64,000 nucleotides of DNA from Zhihengliuella sp. ISTPL4 (GTDB lineage: Bacteria; Actinomycetota; Actinomycetes; Actinomycetales; Microbacteriaceae), in NCBI RefSeq assembly GCF_002848265.1, contig NZ_CP025422.1, positions 1 through 64,000 of the forward strand, given 5' to 3'. Under the pieces are notes generated by a model, which did no database searches, was not told the origin of the DNA, and worked only from the letters and a program-made list of their open reading frames with translations. Below, piece after piece: positions 19,327 through 29,050 of the stretch (positions within the stretch are counted from its first letter, which is position 1; every line of letters starts with the position of its first letter). Both the position numbers and the translations under genes were made by a program.

Positions 19327-19794
19327 TCAGCGCGTGCCCCAGGTGAACTGCTGCTTCTGGAGCTTGGCGTAGATGAAGGTCTCGGTCGACACCACGCCGT
19401 CGATCGGGCGGATGCGGTCGTTGACGAGCGCCAGCAGGTGGTCGTCGTCCTCGCAGACCGCCTCGACGAGCACATCGAACGACCCGACCGTGATCACCAC
19501 GTAGTCGACCGCGTCGATGGCGGCGATCGCCTCCGCCACGCCCCGCGCGTCGCCCGCGACCTTGACGCCCACCATCGCCTGCCGATGGAAGCCGAGTTGC
19601 ATCGGATCGGTCACGGCGACGATCTGCATGACCCCCGACTCCGTGAGGCGCTGCACCCGCTGCCGGACGGCGGCCTCGCTCAGGCCGACGATCCGGCCGA
19701 TCTCGGAGTACGAGCGTCGCCCGTCCTGCTGCAGCATCTCGACGATGGTCTTGGAGATCGCGTCGAGGGGATGGTCCTTCTTCGACGGTGCCAT
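19327..19794 (-). CDS. Lrp/AsnC-family regulator
   Basis: 155 residues. N-terminal HTH (MLQQDGRRSYSEIGRIVGL, then SEAAVRQRVQRL) and a C-terminal RAM/ligand domain (VVITVGSFDVLVEAVCEDDDHLL). A feast/famine-type regulator, probably amino acid responsive. It ends 10 bases from the pucR-like gene, convergent. Its 53-base upstream gap separates it from the end of the acyl-CoA dehydrogenase-like gene on the same strand. Confidence 0.88.
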   Translation of the reverse strand: MAPSKKDHPLDAISKTIVEMLQQDGRRSYSEIGRIVGLSEAAVRQRVQRLTESGVMQIVAVTDPMQLGFHRQAMVGVKVAGDARGVAEAIAAIDAVDYVVITVGSFDVLVEAVCEDDDHLLALVNDRIRPIDGVVSTETFIYAKLQKQQFTWGTR

Positions 19795-19847
19795 GGTGTG
19801 ATCCTGGCACTGCGGGCGCTGGCGGACAACGGGGTCCGTCGCGCCGG

Positions 19848-21008
19848 TCAGGCCTCGATCGGACCGAGCCAGGCGCTCGCCGCGGTGGCGTGCGCCGACT
19901 CCGGGTCGGACGGGTGGAACACACCGGCGAGGACGTCGCGGTAGAGCCGGGAGAGCTCGTTGCCGGAGAAGTACGAGCCGCCGCCGGCGACCAACATGGC
20001 CTCGTCGACCACCTGCTTGGCCATCGTCACCGCCCGGTGCTTCACACCCGAGAGGGCGGGGAACCACCGGGCGCCGTGGTCCGCCCGCTCATCCACGTCA
20101 CGGGCCAGGGCGGCGATCTGCGGCGGGAGGGCGTCGTAGGCGAGGGCCATCTCGGCGATGCGCCAGCGGATGTCCGGGTCCTGGCTGTACGCGGCGCCGC
20201 TCTTCTTGGAGCGACGTCGGTGGGCCGTCGCCACGGCCAGCTCGAGGGCCCGGCGCGCGATGCCGGTGTAGACGGAGGCGAGGAGGGTCTCGAAGACGGA
20301 GAAGATGCCGAAGACGATCGGATCGGGGCTGGGCCCGGGATCGATACGGCGCACCACGTGCGCCGCGTCCGCGACGGCGCCGTCGAGCCGCGTGGTCCGG
20401 CTCTGGGTGCCCCGCATACCGAGGGTGTCCCAGTCGTCCGCGGTCGTGACCGCGGACGTGCGGTCGACGAAGGCGAACACGAGCTTCGGCGCATCCGGAC
20501 TCGTGGTGTCGAGTCCGTGCAGACCGAGCTTCGTCCATACGGGTGCGAGCGAGGTGAAGATCTTGGTGCCGGTGAAGACGTAGCCGCCGGCCTCGTCAGG
20601 GACGGCCACCGTGTCGCTCCCGAACAGCACGAGGTCGTTGCCGCCCTCGCTGATCCCGAACGCGAAGACCTCGCCGGCCACGGCGCCGTCCTGCACGAAC
20701 TCCAGGCCGGGGACTCCTCGGTCCGAGAAGACCTTCGCGACGCCGGTCCAGACGAGGTGCATGTTGATCGCGAGGGCCGTCGCCGGCGCCGCTCCCGCGA
20801 GCCGCTGCTGGAGGAGGGCGGCCTGCTCCAGGCCGAGTCCCGCGCCTCCGCGCTCGCGGGGCACGAGGATCGACAGGTAGCCGGCCGCGCGGAGCTCGTC
20901 GAGGTCGGCCTGCGGGAACGTGTTCTCCCTGTCGTGGATCGGTGCGCGCTCGCGGATGCGGTCGAGCAGGTCGTCGGGGAGATACGCCGACGGATCGAAG
21001 TCGTTCAT
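19848..21008 (-). CDS. Acyl-CoA dehydrogenase-like flavoprotein
   Basis: 386 residues with the three-domain ACAD layout: N-terminal helices, GEVFAFGISEGGNDLVLFG beta region, and a C-terminal helical domain (ALAYDALPPQIAALARD). A true acyl-CoA dehydrogenase or a flavin-dependent hydroxylase/desulfurisation-type relative are both possible. Its ATG overlaps the stop of the alpha/beta hydrolase gene (21005-21008), so the two form an operon. Confidence 0.8.
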   Translation of the reverse strand: MNDFDPSAYLPDDLLDRIRERAPIHDRENTFPQADLDELRAAGYLSILVPRERGGAGLGLEQAALLQQRLAGAAPATALAINMHLVWTGVAKVFSDRGVPGLEFVQDGAVAGEVFAFGISEGGNDLVLFGSDTVAVPDEAGGYVFTGTKIFTSLAPVWTKLGLHGLDTTSPDAPKLVFAFVDRTSAVTTADDWDTLGMRGTQSRTTRLDGAVADAAHVVRRIDPGPSPDPIVFGIFSVFETLLASVYTGIARRALELAVATAHRRRSKKSGAAYSQDPDIRWRIAEMALAYDALPPQIAALARDVDERADHGARWFPALSGVKHRAVTMAKQVVDEAMLVAGGGSYFSGNELSRLYRDVLAGVFHPSDPESAHATAASAWLGPIEA

Positions 21009-21763
21009 GCCAGAGCCTCCAGGAGCTGTCGGATCGATTCCTCCGGGCGGTCGCGGTGCACCGAGTGGCCGGCGCCGGCCACGACCGACAGGGAGATGCG
21101 GGGATTGCTCGCGAGCACCTCGTCGGCGAGGGCGCCCGTGAAGATGCTGGAGACCGCCGGATCGCCACCGATCACCTGGGTGGGTACGGTCAGACGAGCC
21201 GCGTGCGGGCGGACATCCCAGGGCCGGTTCTGCACGCTGGTCTGCTCGACCGCCCAGGCGCTCGCCCGCCGGACGGCGTCGACCTTCAGCTCCTGGTCCT
21301 GCGGGTGCCAGTGCGGGTGCTCCTGCTGCACGGTGGCGAGGCGGTTGTCAGCGAAGGCGCGCTCCTGGCTGCGGCGCACGATACCTGCATCCCGCTCGTC
21401 GACGTGGATCGCGGGATCGAGGAGGACGAGGCGCCGTGTCCAGGTCCGGTCGTCCGCGGCGGCCACGGTGCCGGCGGCGCCACCGAGTGAGTGTCCGATG
21501 ACCGCGTCCCAGGCGCCCCCGTCGGCGGGTCGCGTCGCGACGAGGTCCGCCGCATATCCCGCGACGGAATAGTCGAGCGTCCGCGGGGCGTCGCCGTGGC
21601 CGCGCAGGTCGACCGCCGTCGCGTGCCAGCTGGCTGCCGCGAGGGCATCGCCGAGGCGCCACATGAGTGCGCCGGAGGAGCCGAGACCGTGCACGAGGAG
21701 CGCGTGTCGTGACGCGGAGGGATCGCCCCAGGTCAAGCGGGGAAGGGTGACGGGTGCGGGCAT
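21005..21763 (-). CDS. Alpha/beta-fold hydrolase
   Basis: 252 residues. HGLGSSGALMW oxyanion region, nucleophile Ser in IGHSLGGAAG, and the late GAGHSVHRDRPEE with the catalytic His. An esterase, lipase or thioesterase-like role is possible; the paired acyl-CoA dehydrogenase-like gene hints at acyl metabolism. It ends with an ATGA overlap onto that gene. Confidence 0.85.
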   Translation of the reverse strand: MPAPVTLPRLTWGDPSASRHALLVHGLGSSGALMWRLGDALAAASWHATAVDLRGHGDAPRTLDYSVAGYAADLVATRPADGGAWDAVIGHSLGGAAGTVAAADDRTWTRRLVLLDPAIHVDERDAGIVRRSQERAFADNRLATVQQEHPHWHPQDQELKVDAVRRASAWAVEQTSVQNRPWDVRPHAARLTVPTQVIGGDPAVSSIFTGALADEVLASNPRISLSVVAGAGHSVHRDRPEESIRQLLEALA

Positions 21764-21808
21764 GGCACCAGCCTACGACCGCACTCCGAGGCGGGGCGGC
21801 GGACAGAA

Positions 21809-22726
21809 TCAGTGCGCGGGCTCGAGGGGCGGCAGGTCGGCGGCGATTCGGAGCACCCGTGCAGCGGCCTCGTGCCCGGCGGACAGGCGAGCCGCCAGGT
21901 CGGCGCCGTCGAGCGTCGCGGCGAGGAAGCCGGAGGCGAAGGCGTCGCCGGCACCGACGGGCTCGACCACCTCGACGCGCGGCGCCGGAACGAACACCGG
22001 ATCCGCCTCGCCCGCGAAGGCCGTCGCGCCGACATCGCCGTCCTTGACGACGAGCAGACCGCAGTGCGGGAGGTGGGCGCGGATGTCGGCGGCGGTGGCG
22101 GTTCCCCAGATGCGCTCGGCCTCGTCGCGGCCCACGAAGGCGATGTCGGCGGCGTCGGCCAGGCGCGCGAGGGTGGCGGCGGCCGCCTCGGGGCTCCACA
22201 GGGCGCGGCGGTCGTTCACGTCGAACGAGACGACGGCCCCCGCGGCGCGCGCGTCGGCGAAGAGGCGGTCGACCATGGCCAGGCACGTCGCGGACAGTGC
22301 CGGGGTGATGCCGGTGGTGTGCACGATGCGCACGCCGTCGAGCTGCGCGGGGGAGAGGAAGCCCGGCGCCATGCGGGAGGCAGCGGAGCCGCGGCGGTAG
22401 TAGTAGACCGCGGAGGACTCGACGCCGGGATCCTTGAACATCACGCCGGTGGGGGCCTCCGCATCGAGCTCGGTCCACAGCTCCACCCGGCGCCGCTCCA
22501 GCTCCGCCGCGAGACGGCGACCGAGGGGGTCGTCCCCGAACCGGGAGGCCCAGACGGCCCGGTGACCCGCCGCCGCGACGCCGACCGCGACATTCGCCTC
22601 CGCGCCCGCGTGGGTGATCGACGCGGTGTCGGCGGTCGCGAGGTCGGCACCGGTCGGTGTGATCAGGGCCATCGATTCGCCGACGCACACGATCGCGGGG
22701 GAGGAGGACGGAACGGAGGGGCTCAT
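21809..22726 (-). CDS. PfkB-family sugar kinase (2-keto-3-deoxygluconate kinase-like)
   Basis: 305 residues of the ribokinase superfamily. N-terminal GESMALITPTG, substrate-side HAGAEANVAVGVAAAGH and the catalytic VGAGDAFASGFLAA motif with Asp base. The GESMA-type N terminus and length resemble KDG kinases, but no KDG pathway gene is nearby. Its start overlaps the MFS gene stop (22723-22726), suggesting uptake and phosphorylation of one sugar or sugar acid. Confidence 0.8.
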   Translation of the reverse strand: MSPSVPSSSPAIVCVGESMALITPTGADLATADTASITHAGAEANVAVGVAAAGHRAVWASRFGDDPLGRRLAAELERRRVELWTELDAEAPTGVMFKDPGVESSAVYYYRRGSAASRMAPGFLSPAQLDGVRIVHTTGITPALSATCLAMVDRLFADARAAGAVVSFDVNDRRALWSPEAAAATLARLADAADIAFVGRDEAERIWGTATAADIRAHLPHCGLLVVKDGDVGATAFAGEADPVFVPAPRVEVVEPVGAGDAFASGFLAATLDGADLAARLSAGHEAAARVLRIAADLPPLEPAH

Positions 22727-23931
22727 GAGGGGGTGACCGCCAGGGGCTCGGTGTCGGGGTGGGGGCTGGCGTCGCGGTGACGCAGGTCGGGGAAGGAACG
22801 CACGAAGACGATGGAGACGAGAAGTCCGACGCCCGCGAAGATCGTCGCGGCCAGGTACGCGCCGCGCCAGTCGCCCACGTCGACGAGGAACCCGGCCACC
22901 GCCGATCCGGCCGCGGCGCCGATGAGCTGACCGGTGCCCGCCCAGCCGAAGGCCTCGGCGGTCTCGCTGAACTTCACGCTGGCCGTGGTGATCGCGAACA
23001 GCACCGCGAGGGCGGGGGCGATGCCGATGCCGGCCAGGACGAGCGTTCCGCCCAGCCAGAAGACGTTGAGCATGACCATCGTGAGGGCGAGCCCGACGGT
23101 GACGATGAGCAGCCGGCGTGCCATGGCCCAGGGGCCGATCGGGATGTGGCCGAAGGCGAGGCCGCCGGCGAGGCTTCCGGCGGAGAACACGGCGAGGATG
23201 AGACCGGCTGCGAGGCTGCCGTGCTCGAACGTCGCGACCACGCCGACCTCGACGGCCGAGCAGGCGCCGATGAGGAGGAAGCCGATGACCGTGGCGAGGA
23301 GCACGGGCGGCTTGAGGACGACTTTGCCCAGGGCGTTGCGGCTACGCGGGATACGCACGCGGCCGACCTCGGGGGAGAGGATGAACCAGGCACCCCCGGC
23401 GACGAGGACGATCGCCACCAGCAGCAGGCCCTCCATGGTGCCGATCTGGGTGGAGACGAGGGTGATGACGACCGGCGCCAGCACCCAGATGATCTCCTGG
23501 AGGGAGGCGTCGAGGGAGAACAGCGGGGTGAGCTGCCCGGCGTTGACGAGCTTGGGGTAGATGGTGCGGACAGCCGCCTGCACGGGAGGGGTGGAGAGAC
23601 CCGCGACCATGCCCAGGGCCATGTAGCCGGGCACCGAGAGCGGCAGCAGTCCCAGGCCGAGGACCGCGATCACGCAGACGGACAGCGTGAGGGTGAGGAC
23701 CCGCCGCATACCCCAGGCGCCCATCCACCGGCTGGTGATGGGTCCGGCGACGGCCTGGCCGACGCTGGTCGCGGCGAGCACGAGACCCGCCGATCCGTAC
23801 GATCCGGTCTGCTGCTCGACGTGCAGCAGGATCGCCAAGGACATCATCCCGTTGGGGAAGCGCGCGGTGAGCTGGGCGGCGATCATGCGGCCCACTCCCG
23901 GCGTGCGAAGAAGATCCCGATAGCCTGCCAC
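22723..23931 (-). CDS. MFS transporter
   Basis: About 402 residues from a GTG at 23931 with about 12 hydrophobic segments in two six-helix halves, such as GLVLAATSVGQAVAGP and AGLILAVFSAGSLAGGLAFG. The open frame continues upstream to 24162, but that part is arginine-rich and unlike a transporter N terminus. The exact start is uncertain because no strong ribosome-binding site precedes the GTG. Translationally coupled to the PfkB kinase; substrate unknown. Confidence 0.75.
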   Translation of the reverse strand: MAGYRDLLRTPGVGRMIAAQLTARFPNGMMSLAILLHVEQQTGSYGSAGLVLAATSVGQAVAGPITSRWMGAWGMRRVLTLTLSVCVIAVLGLGLLPLSVPGYMALGMVAGLSTPPVQAAVRTIYPKLVNAGQLTPLFSLDASLQEIIWVLAPVVITLVSTQIGTMEGLLLVAIVLVAGGAWFILSPEVGRVRIPRSRNALGKVVLKPPVLLATVIGFLLIGACSAVEVGVVATFEHGSLAAGLILAVFSAGSLAGGLAFGHIPIGPWAMARRLLIVTVGLALTMVMLNVFWLGGTLVLAGIGIAPALAVLFAITTASVKFSETAEAFGWAGTGQLIGAAAGSAVAGFLVDVGDWRGAYLAATIFAGVGLLVSIVFVRSFPDLRHRDASPHPDTEPLAVTPS

Positions 23932-24209
23932 CCGATAACGGTACCGGGCCGCGGAGACGTCGGTGAGATGGGTCGATGACCGACACGCCGCGACACGCCG
24001 TCGAGACGCGGTTCGACGAATTCCACAGGCCTGGGGATGTCGGAAGCCCCCCGTACCGTGCCCCCTGTGGATGGATCTCTCACGGGCTCCTCCCCGCCGC
24101 GATTTCCCGCGGGTCGACGACCGCGGGAGCGGGGGTCCGCCTGTGGAAGAAACGGTGGACAACCTGTGTTGTATCAGTGGAGAGCGGTGGAAAAACTACA
24201 CGGATGTAA
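23932..24209. other. Intergenic region upstream of the nrd operon
   Basis: No gene is credible here. The region has several DnaA-box-like nonamers: GGTGGACAA at 24154-24162 matches the actinobacterial TGTGGACAA form at 8 of 9 positions, and TGTGGATGG and TGTGGAAGA lie at about 24065 and 24142. DnaA or redox control of nrd transcription is possible but unproven. Confidence 0.4.
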
Positions 24210-24257
24210 CTACTACCCCTTGTGGTCGCACCGAATGTCCGTCCCTATATGTAGTAT
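24210..24257. promoter_or_regulatory. Candidate paired NrdR boxes of the nrdHIEF promoter
   Basis: The known NrdR consensus is a 16-mer with core CwAtATaTwG. CTATATGTAG at 24245-24254 matches 9 of 10 core positions, and CTACCCCTTG at 24213-24222 keeps the outer C-w-A and T-w-G. Their centres are 32 bp apart, about three helical turns, as seen in other NrdR-regulated promoters. The site lies 52 bases before nrdH. Confidence 0.55.
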
Positions 24258-24308
24258 TGAGATCCCGGCGGAGGTCTGCCGGAGAAACCAGAGATTTGAG
24301 GGGTTCAG

Positions 24309-24542
24309 ATGTCGATCACGGTGTACACCAAGCCTTCCTGCGTCCAGTGCAACGCGACCTACCGCGCCCTGGATGCCAAGGGCATCGAGTACGAGATCCA
24401 CGACCTGTCGGAAGACCCGACGGCCCTGGAGCAGGTCAAGGCGCTCGGCTACATGCAGGCGCCCGTCGTCGTCACCGACGAGGACCACTGGTCGGGCTTC
24501 CGTCCCGACAAGATCGACGAGCTCGCGTCCCGCCTGGCGTGA
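24309..24542 (+). CDS. nrdH: Glutaredoxin-like NrdH-redoxin
   Basis: 77 residues, normal length. The active site CVQC follows MSITVYTKPS, and the WSGFRPDKIDEL C-terminal signature distinguishes NrdH from ordinary glutaredoxins. It delivers electrons to the class Ib ribonucleotide reductase NrdEF, receiving them from thioredoxin reductase. First gene of nrdHIEF; nrdI starts 6 bases after its stop. Confidence 0.96.
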   Translation: MSITVYTKPSCVQCNATYRALDAKGIEYEIHDLSEDPTALEQVKALGYMQAPVVVTDEDHWSGFRPDKIDELASRLA

Positions 24543-24548
24543 CCAACC

Positions 24549-24983
24549 ATGAGCGCCGTCGCGACCGCAGCGCCGCTCCTGGTCTACTTCTCGAGCGTGT
24601 CGGGTAACACCGCGCGCTTCATCGAGAAGCTCGGGCTTCCCGCCCGACGCATCCCCCTCCACCGGACCGAAGAGGACCTCGTCATCGACGAGCCCTTCGT
24701 GCTGGTCACCCCCACCTACGGCGGGGGCGTCGGGCGCGGGGTCGAGAAGGGGGCCGTGCCCAAGCAGGTGATCCGGTTCCTCAACGACGAGCGCAACCGG
24801 CGTCACATCCGCGGGGTCATCTCCGCGGGCAACACCAACTTCGGCGACGCGTTCTGCCTCGCCGGCGACATCATCAGCCGCAAGTGTCACGTGCCTCACT
24901 TGTATCGGCTCGAGATCTTCGGCACACAGGACGACGTGGATCGCGTGAGCGACGGATTGGAACGACGGTGGAATCTTCAGTGA
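24549..24983 (+). CDS. nrdI: Flavodoxin-like NrdI
   Basis: 144 residues. [18 protein letters not shown] is the FMN phosphate-binding loop; TPTYGGG and [14 protein letters not shown] complete the flavin site. NrdI supplies oxidant for assembling the Mn(III)2-tyrosyl radical cofactor of NrdF. The last bases overlap the nrdE start. Confidence 0.95.
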   Translation: MSAVATAAPLLVYFSSVSGNTARFIEKLGLPARRIPLHRTEEDLVIDEPFVLVTPTYGGGVGRGVEKGAVPKQVIRFLNDERNRRHIRGVISAGNTNFGDAFCLAGDIISRKCHVPHLYRLEIFGTQDDVDRVSDGLERRWNLQ

Positions 24984-27124
24984 CCGAGACAGTGGCATTC
25001 AAGGTGAACCCCGCGTATGAGGGCCTGGACTACCACGCCCTCAACGCGATGCTGAACCTCTACGACGCGAACGGGAAGATCCAGTTCGACGCCGACAAGC
25101 GCGCCGCGCGCGAGTACTTCCTGCAGCACGTGAACCAGAACACCGTGTTCTTCCACTCGCTCAAGGAGCGCCTGGACTACCTCGTGGAGAAGGAGTACTA
25201 CGAGGGCGCCGTCATCGAGAAGTACTCGTTCGACTTCGTGCAGAAGCTCAACGACCTCGCCTACTCGAAGAAGTTCCGCTTCGAGACGTTCCTCGGCGCG
25301 TTCAAGTACTACACGAGCTACACGCTGAAGACGTTCGACGGCAAGCGCTACCTCGAGCGCTTCGAGGACCGCGTCGTGATGACCGCGCTCGCCCTCGCGG
25401 ACGGCGACGAGAAGCTCGCCGTGAACCTCGTCGAGGAGATCATCTCCGGTCGCTTCCAGCCGGCCACCCCGACCTTCCTCAACGCGGGCAAGGCCCAGCG
25501 CGGCGAGCTCGTCAGCTGCTTCCTGCTGCGCATCGAGGACAACATGGAGTCGATCGCCCGCGGCATCAACTCCGCGCTGCAGCTCTCGAAGCGCGGCGGC
25601 GGCGTGGCGCTGCTGCTGTCGAACATCCGCGAAGCGGGTGCTCCGATCAAGCAGATCGAGAACCAGTCCTCGGGCATCATCCCCGTCATGAAGCTCCTCG
25701 AAGACAGCTTCAGCTACGCCAACCAGCTCGGCGCGCGTCAGGGGGCTGGTGCGGTGTACCTCAACGCCCACCACCCCGACATCATGCGCTTCCTCGACAC
25801 CAAGCGCGAGAACGCCGACGAGAAGATCCGCATCAAGACGCTGTCGCTGGGTGTCGTGGTGCCGGACATCACGTTCGAGCTCGCCAAGAACGACGAGGAC
25901 ATGTACCTGTTCTCGCCGTACGACGTGGAGAAGGTCTACGGCGTGCCCTTCGGCGACATCTCGGTCACCGAGAAGTACCGCGAGATGGTCGACGACCCGC
26001 GCATCAAGAAGACGAAGATCAACGCCCGCGAGTTCTTCCAGACCGTCGCCGAGATCCAGTTCGAGTCCGGCTACCCGTACGTCATGTTCGAGGACACGGT
26101 CAACAAGGCCAACCCCATCAAGGGGCGCATCAACATGTCGAACCTCTGCAGCGAGATCCTGCAGGTGAACACGCCGACCACGTACAACGACGACCTGTCG
26201 TACAAGGAGATCGGCAAGGACATCTCCTGCAACCTCGGCTCGATGAACATCGCGCTGTCGATGGACGCCGACGACCTCGGCCAGACGGTCGAGACGGCGA
26301 TCCGCGCGCTCACCGCGGTCAGCGACCAGAGCCACATCCGCTCGGTCCGCTCGATCGAGGACGGCAACGACCGGTCGCACGCCATCGGCCTCGGTCAGAT
26401 GAACCTGCACGGCTACCTCGCCCGCGAGCACGTGTTCTACGGCTCGGAGGAGGGTGTCGACTTCACGAACATCTACTTCTACACCGTGCTGTTCCACGCG
26501 CTGCGCGCCTCGAACCAGCTCGCGATCGAGCGCGGCACCACGTTCGACGGGTTCGCCGACTCGACCTATGCGTCCGGCGAGTTCTTCGACAAGTACATCG
26601 ACCGCGCCTGGGTCCCGGAGACCGAGAAGGTCAAGGAGCTCTTCGCCGGCAAGCACATCCCGACGCAGGAGGACTGGGTCCAGCTCAAGGCGTCGATCCA
26701 GGAGCACGGCATCTACAACCAGAACCTGCAGGCCGTGCCGCCGACGGGCTCGATCTCCTACATCAACAACTCGACCTCGTCGATCCACCCGATCGCCTCG
26801 AAGATCGAGATCCGCAAGGAGGGCAAGCTCGGTCGCGTCTACTACCCGGCGGCGTTCATGACGAACGACAACCTGGAGTACTACCAGGACGCGTACGAGA
26901 TCGGCTATGAGAAGGTCATCGACACGTACGCCGCGGCCACGCAGCACGTCGACCAGGGTCTGTCGCTGACGCTGTTCTTCAAGGACACCGCCACCACGCG
27001 CGACATCAACAAGGCGCAGATCTACGCATGGCGCAAGGGCATCAAGACGATCTACTACATCCGTCTGCGTCAGCTGGCGCTCGAGGGCACCGACATGACC
27101 GAGTGCGTCTCGTGCATGCTCTGA
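24980..27124 (+). CDS. nrdE: Class Ib ribonucleoside-diphosphate reductase, alpha subunit
   Basis: 714 residues. Reduces NDPs to dNDPs together with NrdF. Visible are the [21 protein letters not shown] terminus, the catalytic region [12 protein letters not shown], and the C-terminal redox pair ECVSC that NrdH reduces. The long N-terminal ATP cone of NrdA is absent, as expected for NrdE. The GTG at 24980 overlaps the nrdI stop; another in-frame GTG at 24968 is possible. Confidence 0.96.
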   Translation: MTETVAFKVNPAYEGLDYHALNAMLNLYDANGKIQFDADKRAAREYFLQHVNQNTVFFHSLKERLDYLVEKEYYEGAVIEKYSFDFVQKLNDLAYSKKFRFETFLGAFKYYTSYTLKTFDGKRYLERFEDRVVMTALALADGDEKLAVNLVEEIISGRFQPATPTFLNAGKAQRGELVSCFLLRIEDNMESIARGINSALQLSKRGGGVALLLSNIREAGAPIKQIENQSSGIIPVMKLLEDSFSYANQLGARQGAGAVYLNAHHPDIMRFLDTKRENADEKIRIKTLSLGVVVPDITFELAKNDEDMYLFSPYDVEKVYGVPFGDISVTEKYREMVDDPRIKKTKINAREFFQTVAEIQFESGYPYVMFEDTVNKANPIKGRINMSNLCSEILQVNTPTTYNDDLSYKEIGKDISCNLGSMNIALSMDADDLGQTVETAIRALTAVSDQSHIRSVRSIEDGNDRSHAIGLGQMNLHGYLAREHVFYGSEEGVDFTNIYFYTVLFHALRASNQLAIERGTTFDGFADSTYASGEFFDKYIDRAWVPETEKVKELFAGKHIPTQEDWVQLKASIQEHGIYNQNLQAVPPTGSISYINNSTSSIHPIASKIEIRKEGKLGRVYYPAAFMTNDNLEYYQDAYEIGYEKVIDTYAAATQHVDQGLSLTLFFKDTATTRDINKAQIYAWRKGIKTIYYIRLRQLALEGTDMTECVSCML

Positions 27125-28144
<1,020 letters not shown>

Positions 28145-28149
28145 GTCCA

Positions 28150-28233
28150 TGTACGTCGTCAAAAAAGGTGACCCTAGCGACTATCTAACTTGACCCAGTC
28201 AGATGAAGATGACCCAATCAAGCAAGATGGCCC
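28150..28233. repeat. Spaced TGACCC repeats resembling a transposon end
   Basis: Starting 6 bases after nrdF, TGT (28150) begins a stretch with TGACCC at 28169, 28191 and 28210 and TGGCCC at 28228, spaced 22, 19 and 18 bases. Elements of the IS21 and Tn7 groups begin with TGT and carry about 20-bp repeated transposase-binding sites, so this is a plausible left end. No matching right end was located. Confidence 0.5.
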
Positions 28234-28279
28234 ACGAGATTCTGCGGCAATCTGACCATGCGCTTCCAGAAGCTCTGAG

Positions 28280-28576
28280 ATGAGCAGGGTAGCGCGCCCG
28301 ACTCCGGCTGACCTGACACCAGGTTGGCCGGAGTCGCCGTCGCCAGATCACGCGGCAGAGACAGCTCGGCTGCTGGCGATGAACTTACGACGGCACATGC
28401 GCGGACGCAGCTTCCGATCTGCCGTGAGCAACACAGACATCGACGAGGCAACAGTGCGACGGATTCTCTCAGGAGCGATCTGGCCGGATCTGCGAACGAT
28501 CGCTCGGCTTGAGTCGATCTTCGAAGCATCTATCTATCCTCGGTCGTTCTTCGACGACAATCAAGCTGGCTGCTAA
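28280..28576 (+). CDS. Small HTH (XRE-like) protein
   Basis: 98 residues. The second half resembles an XRE-type helix-turn-helix: VSNTDIDEATVRRILSGAIWPDLRTIARLESIF, cited by position (residues 50-85). The N-terminal 30 residues are proline-rich. Probably a DNA-binding regulator of the adjacent island genes. No strong ribosome-binding site precedes the ATG, so the start is tentative. Confidence 0.55.
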   Translation: MSRVARPTPADLTPGWPESPSPDHAAETARLLAMNLRRHMRGRSFRSAVSNTDIDEATVRRILSGAIWPDLRTIARLESIFEASIYPRSFFDDNQAGC

Positions 28577-28700
28577 ACCGGCAGAGCCGCAAGCCATCGA
28601 AGCAACTCATCAGCGTGTGCCCGTATCTACTGTGTGGCGAGCACGGATGTCCCTGCTTTGGCAAAGCTCTCGGGCGATATCGCCGAATTGAGGAGGCATA

Positions 28701-28799
28701 GTGTGGGCTGATAGCTACCGGTTCTTCCTTGCCGAGTCTTCCGACGTCGACCTGTTGTTTTTCGATGCAACTGCCGGTACGGCCGTCGTTACCGTGTAG
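28701..28799 (+). CDS. Possible 32-residue peptide with a strong ribosome-binding site
   Basis: GAGGAGG lies 6 bases before a GTG opening a 32-codon frame that ends TAG at 28797. The peptide starts VWADSYRFFLAESSDVDLL and is acidic and hydrophobic. It could be a leader, a small partner of the SIR2 gene downstream, or the 5' stump of a lost gene. The remaining sequence between 28577 and 29050 shows no other credible gene. Confidence 0.35.
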   Translation: MWADSYRFFLAESSDVDLLFFDATAGTAVVTV

Positions 28800-29050
28800 A
28801 CCGCCGTCTCGACCCGTACTCGGGCTCTCGGACGCAGTGAAGAGGGCGGGGAGGGCTGAGCCTGTGTTCCCCCGGCCGCTACACCGGGGCCAAAGAGATC
28901 GGACGGTCGAGCTCGCCGATCGGAAGCTCTCTAGAGGTTTTTCGGCAGTGGCTCCGGGACCGATGATCGACGTAGCCTCCCCCTGCCGAGATACAGACTC
29001 GGAGTCATGGCAAGATATCAACTGCAGCTTTCATTGGGGATTGGGGTTCG

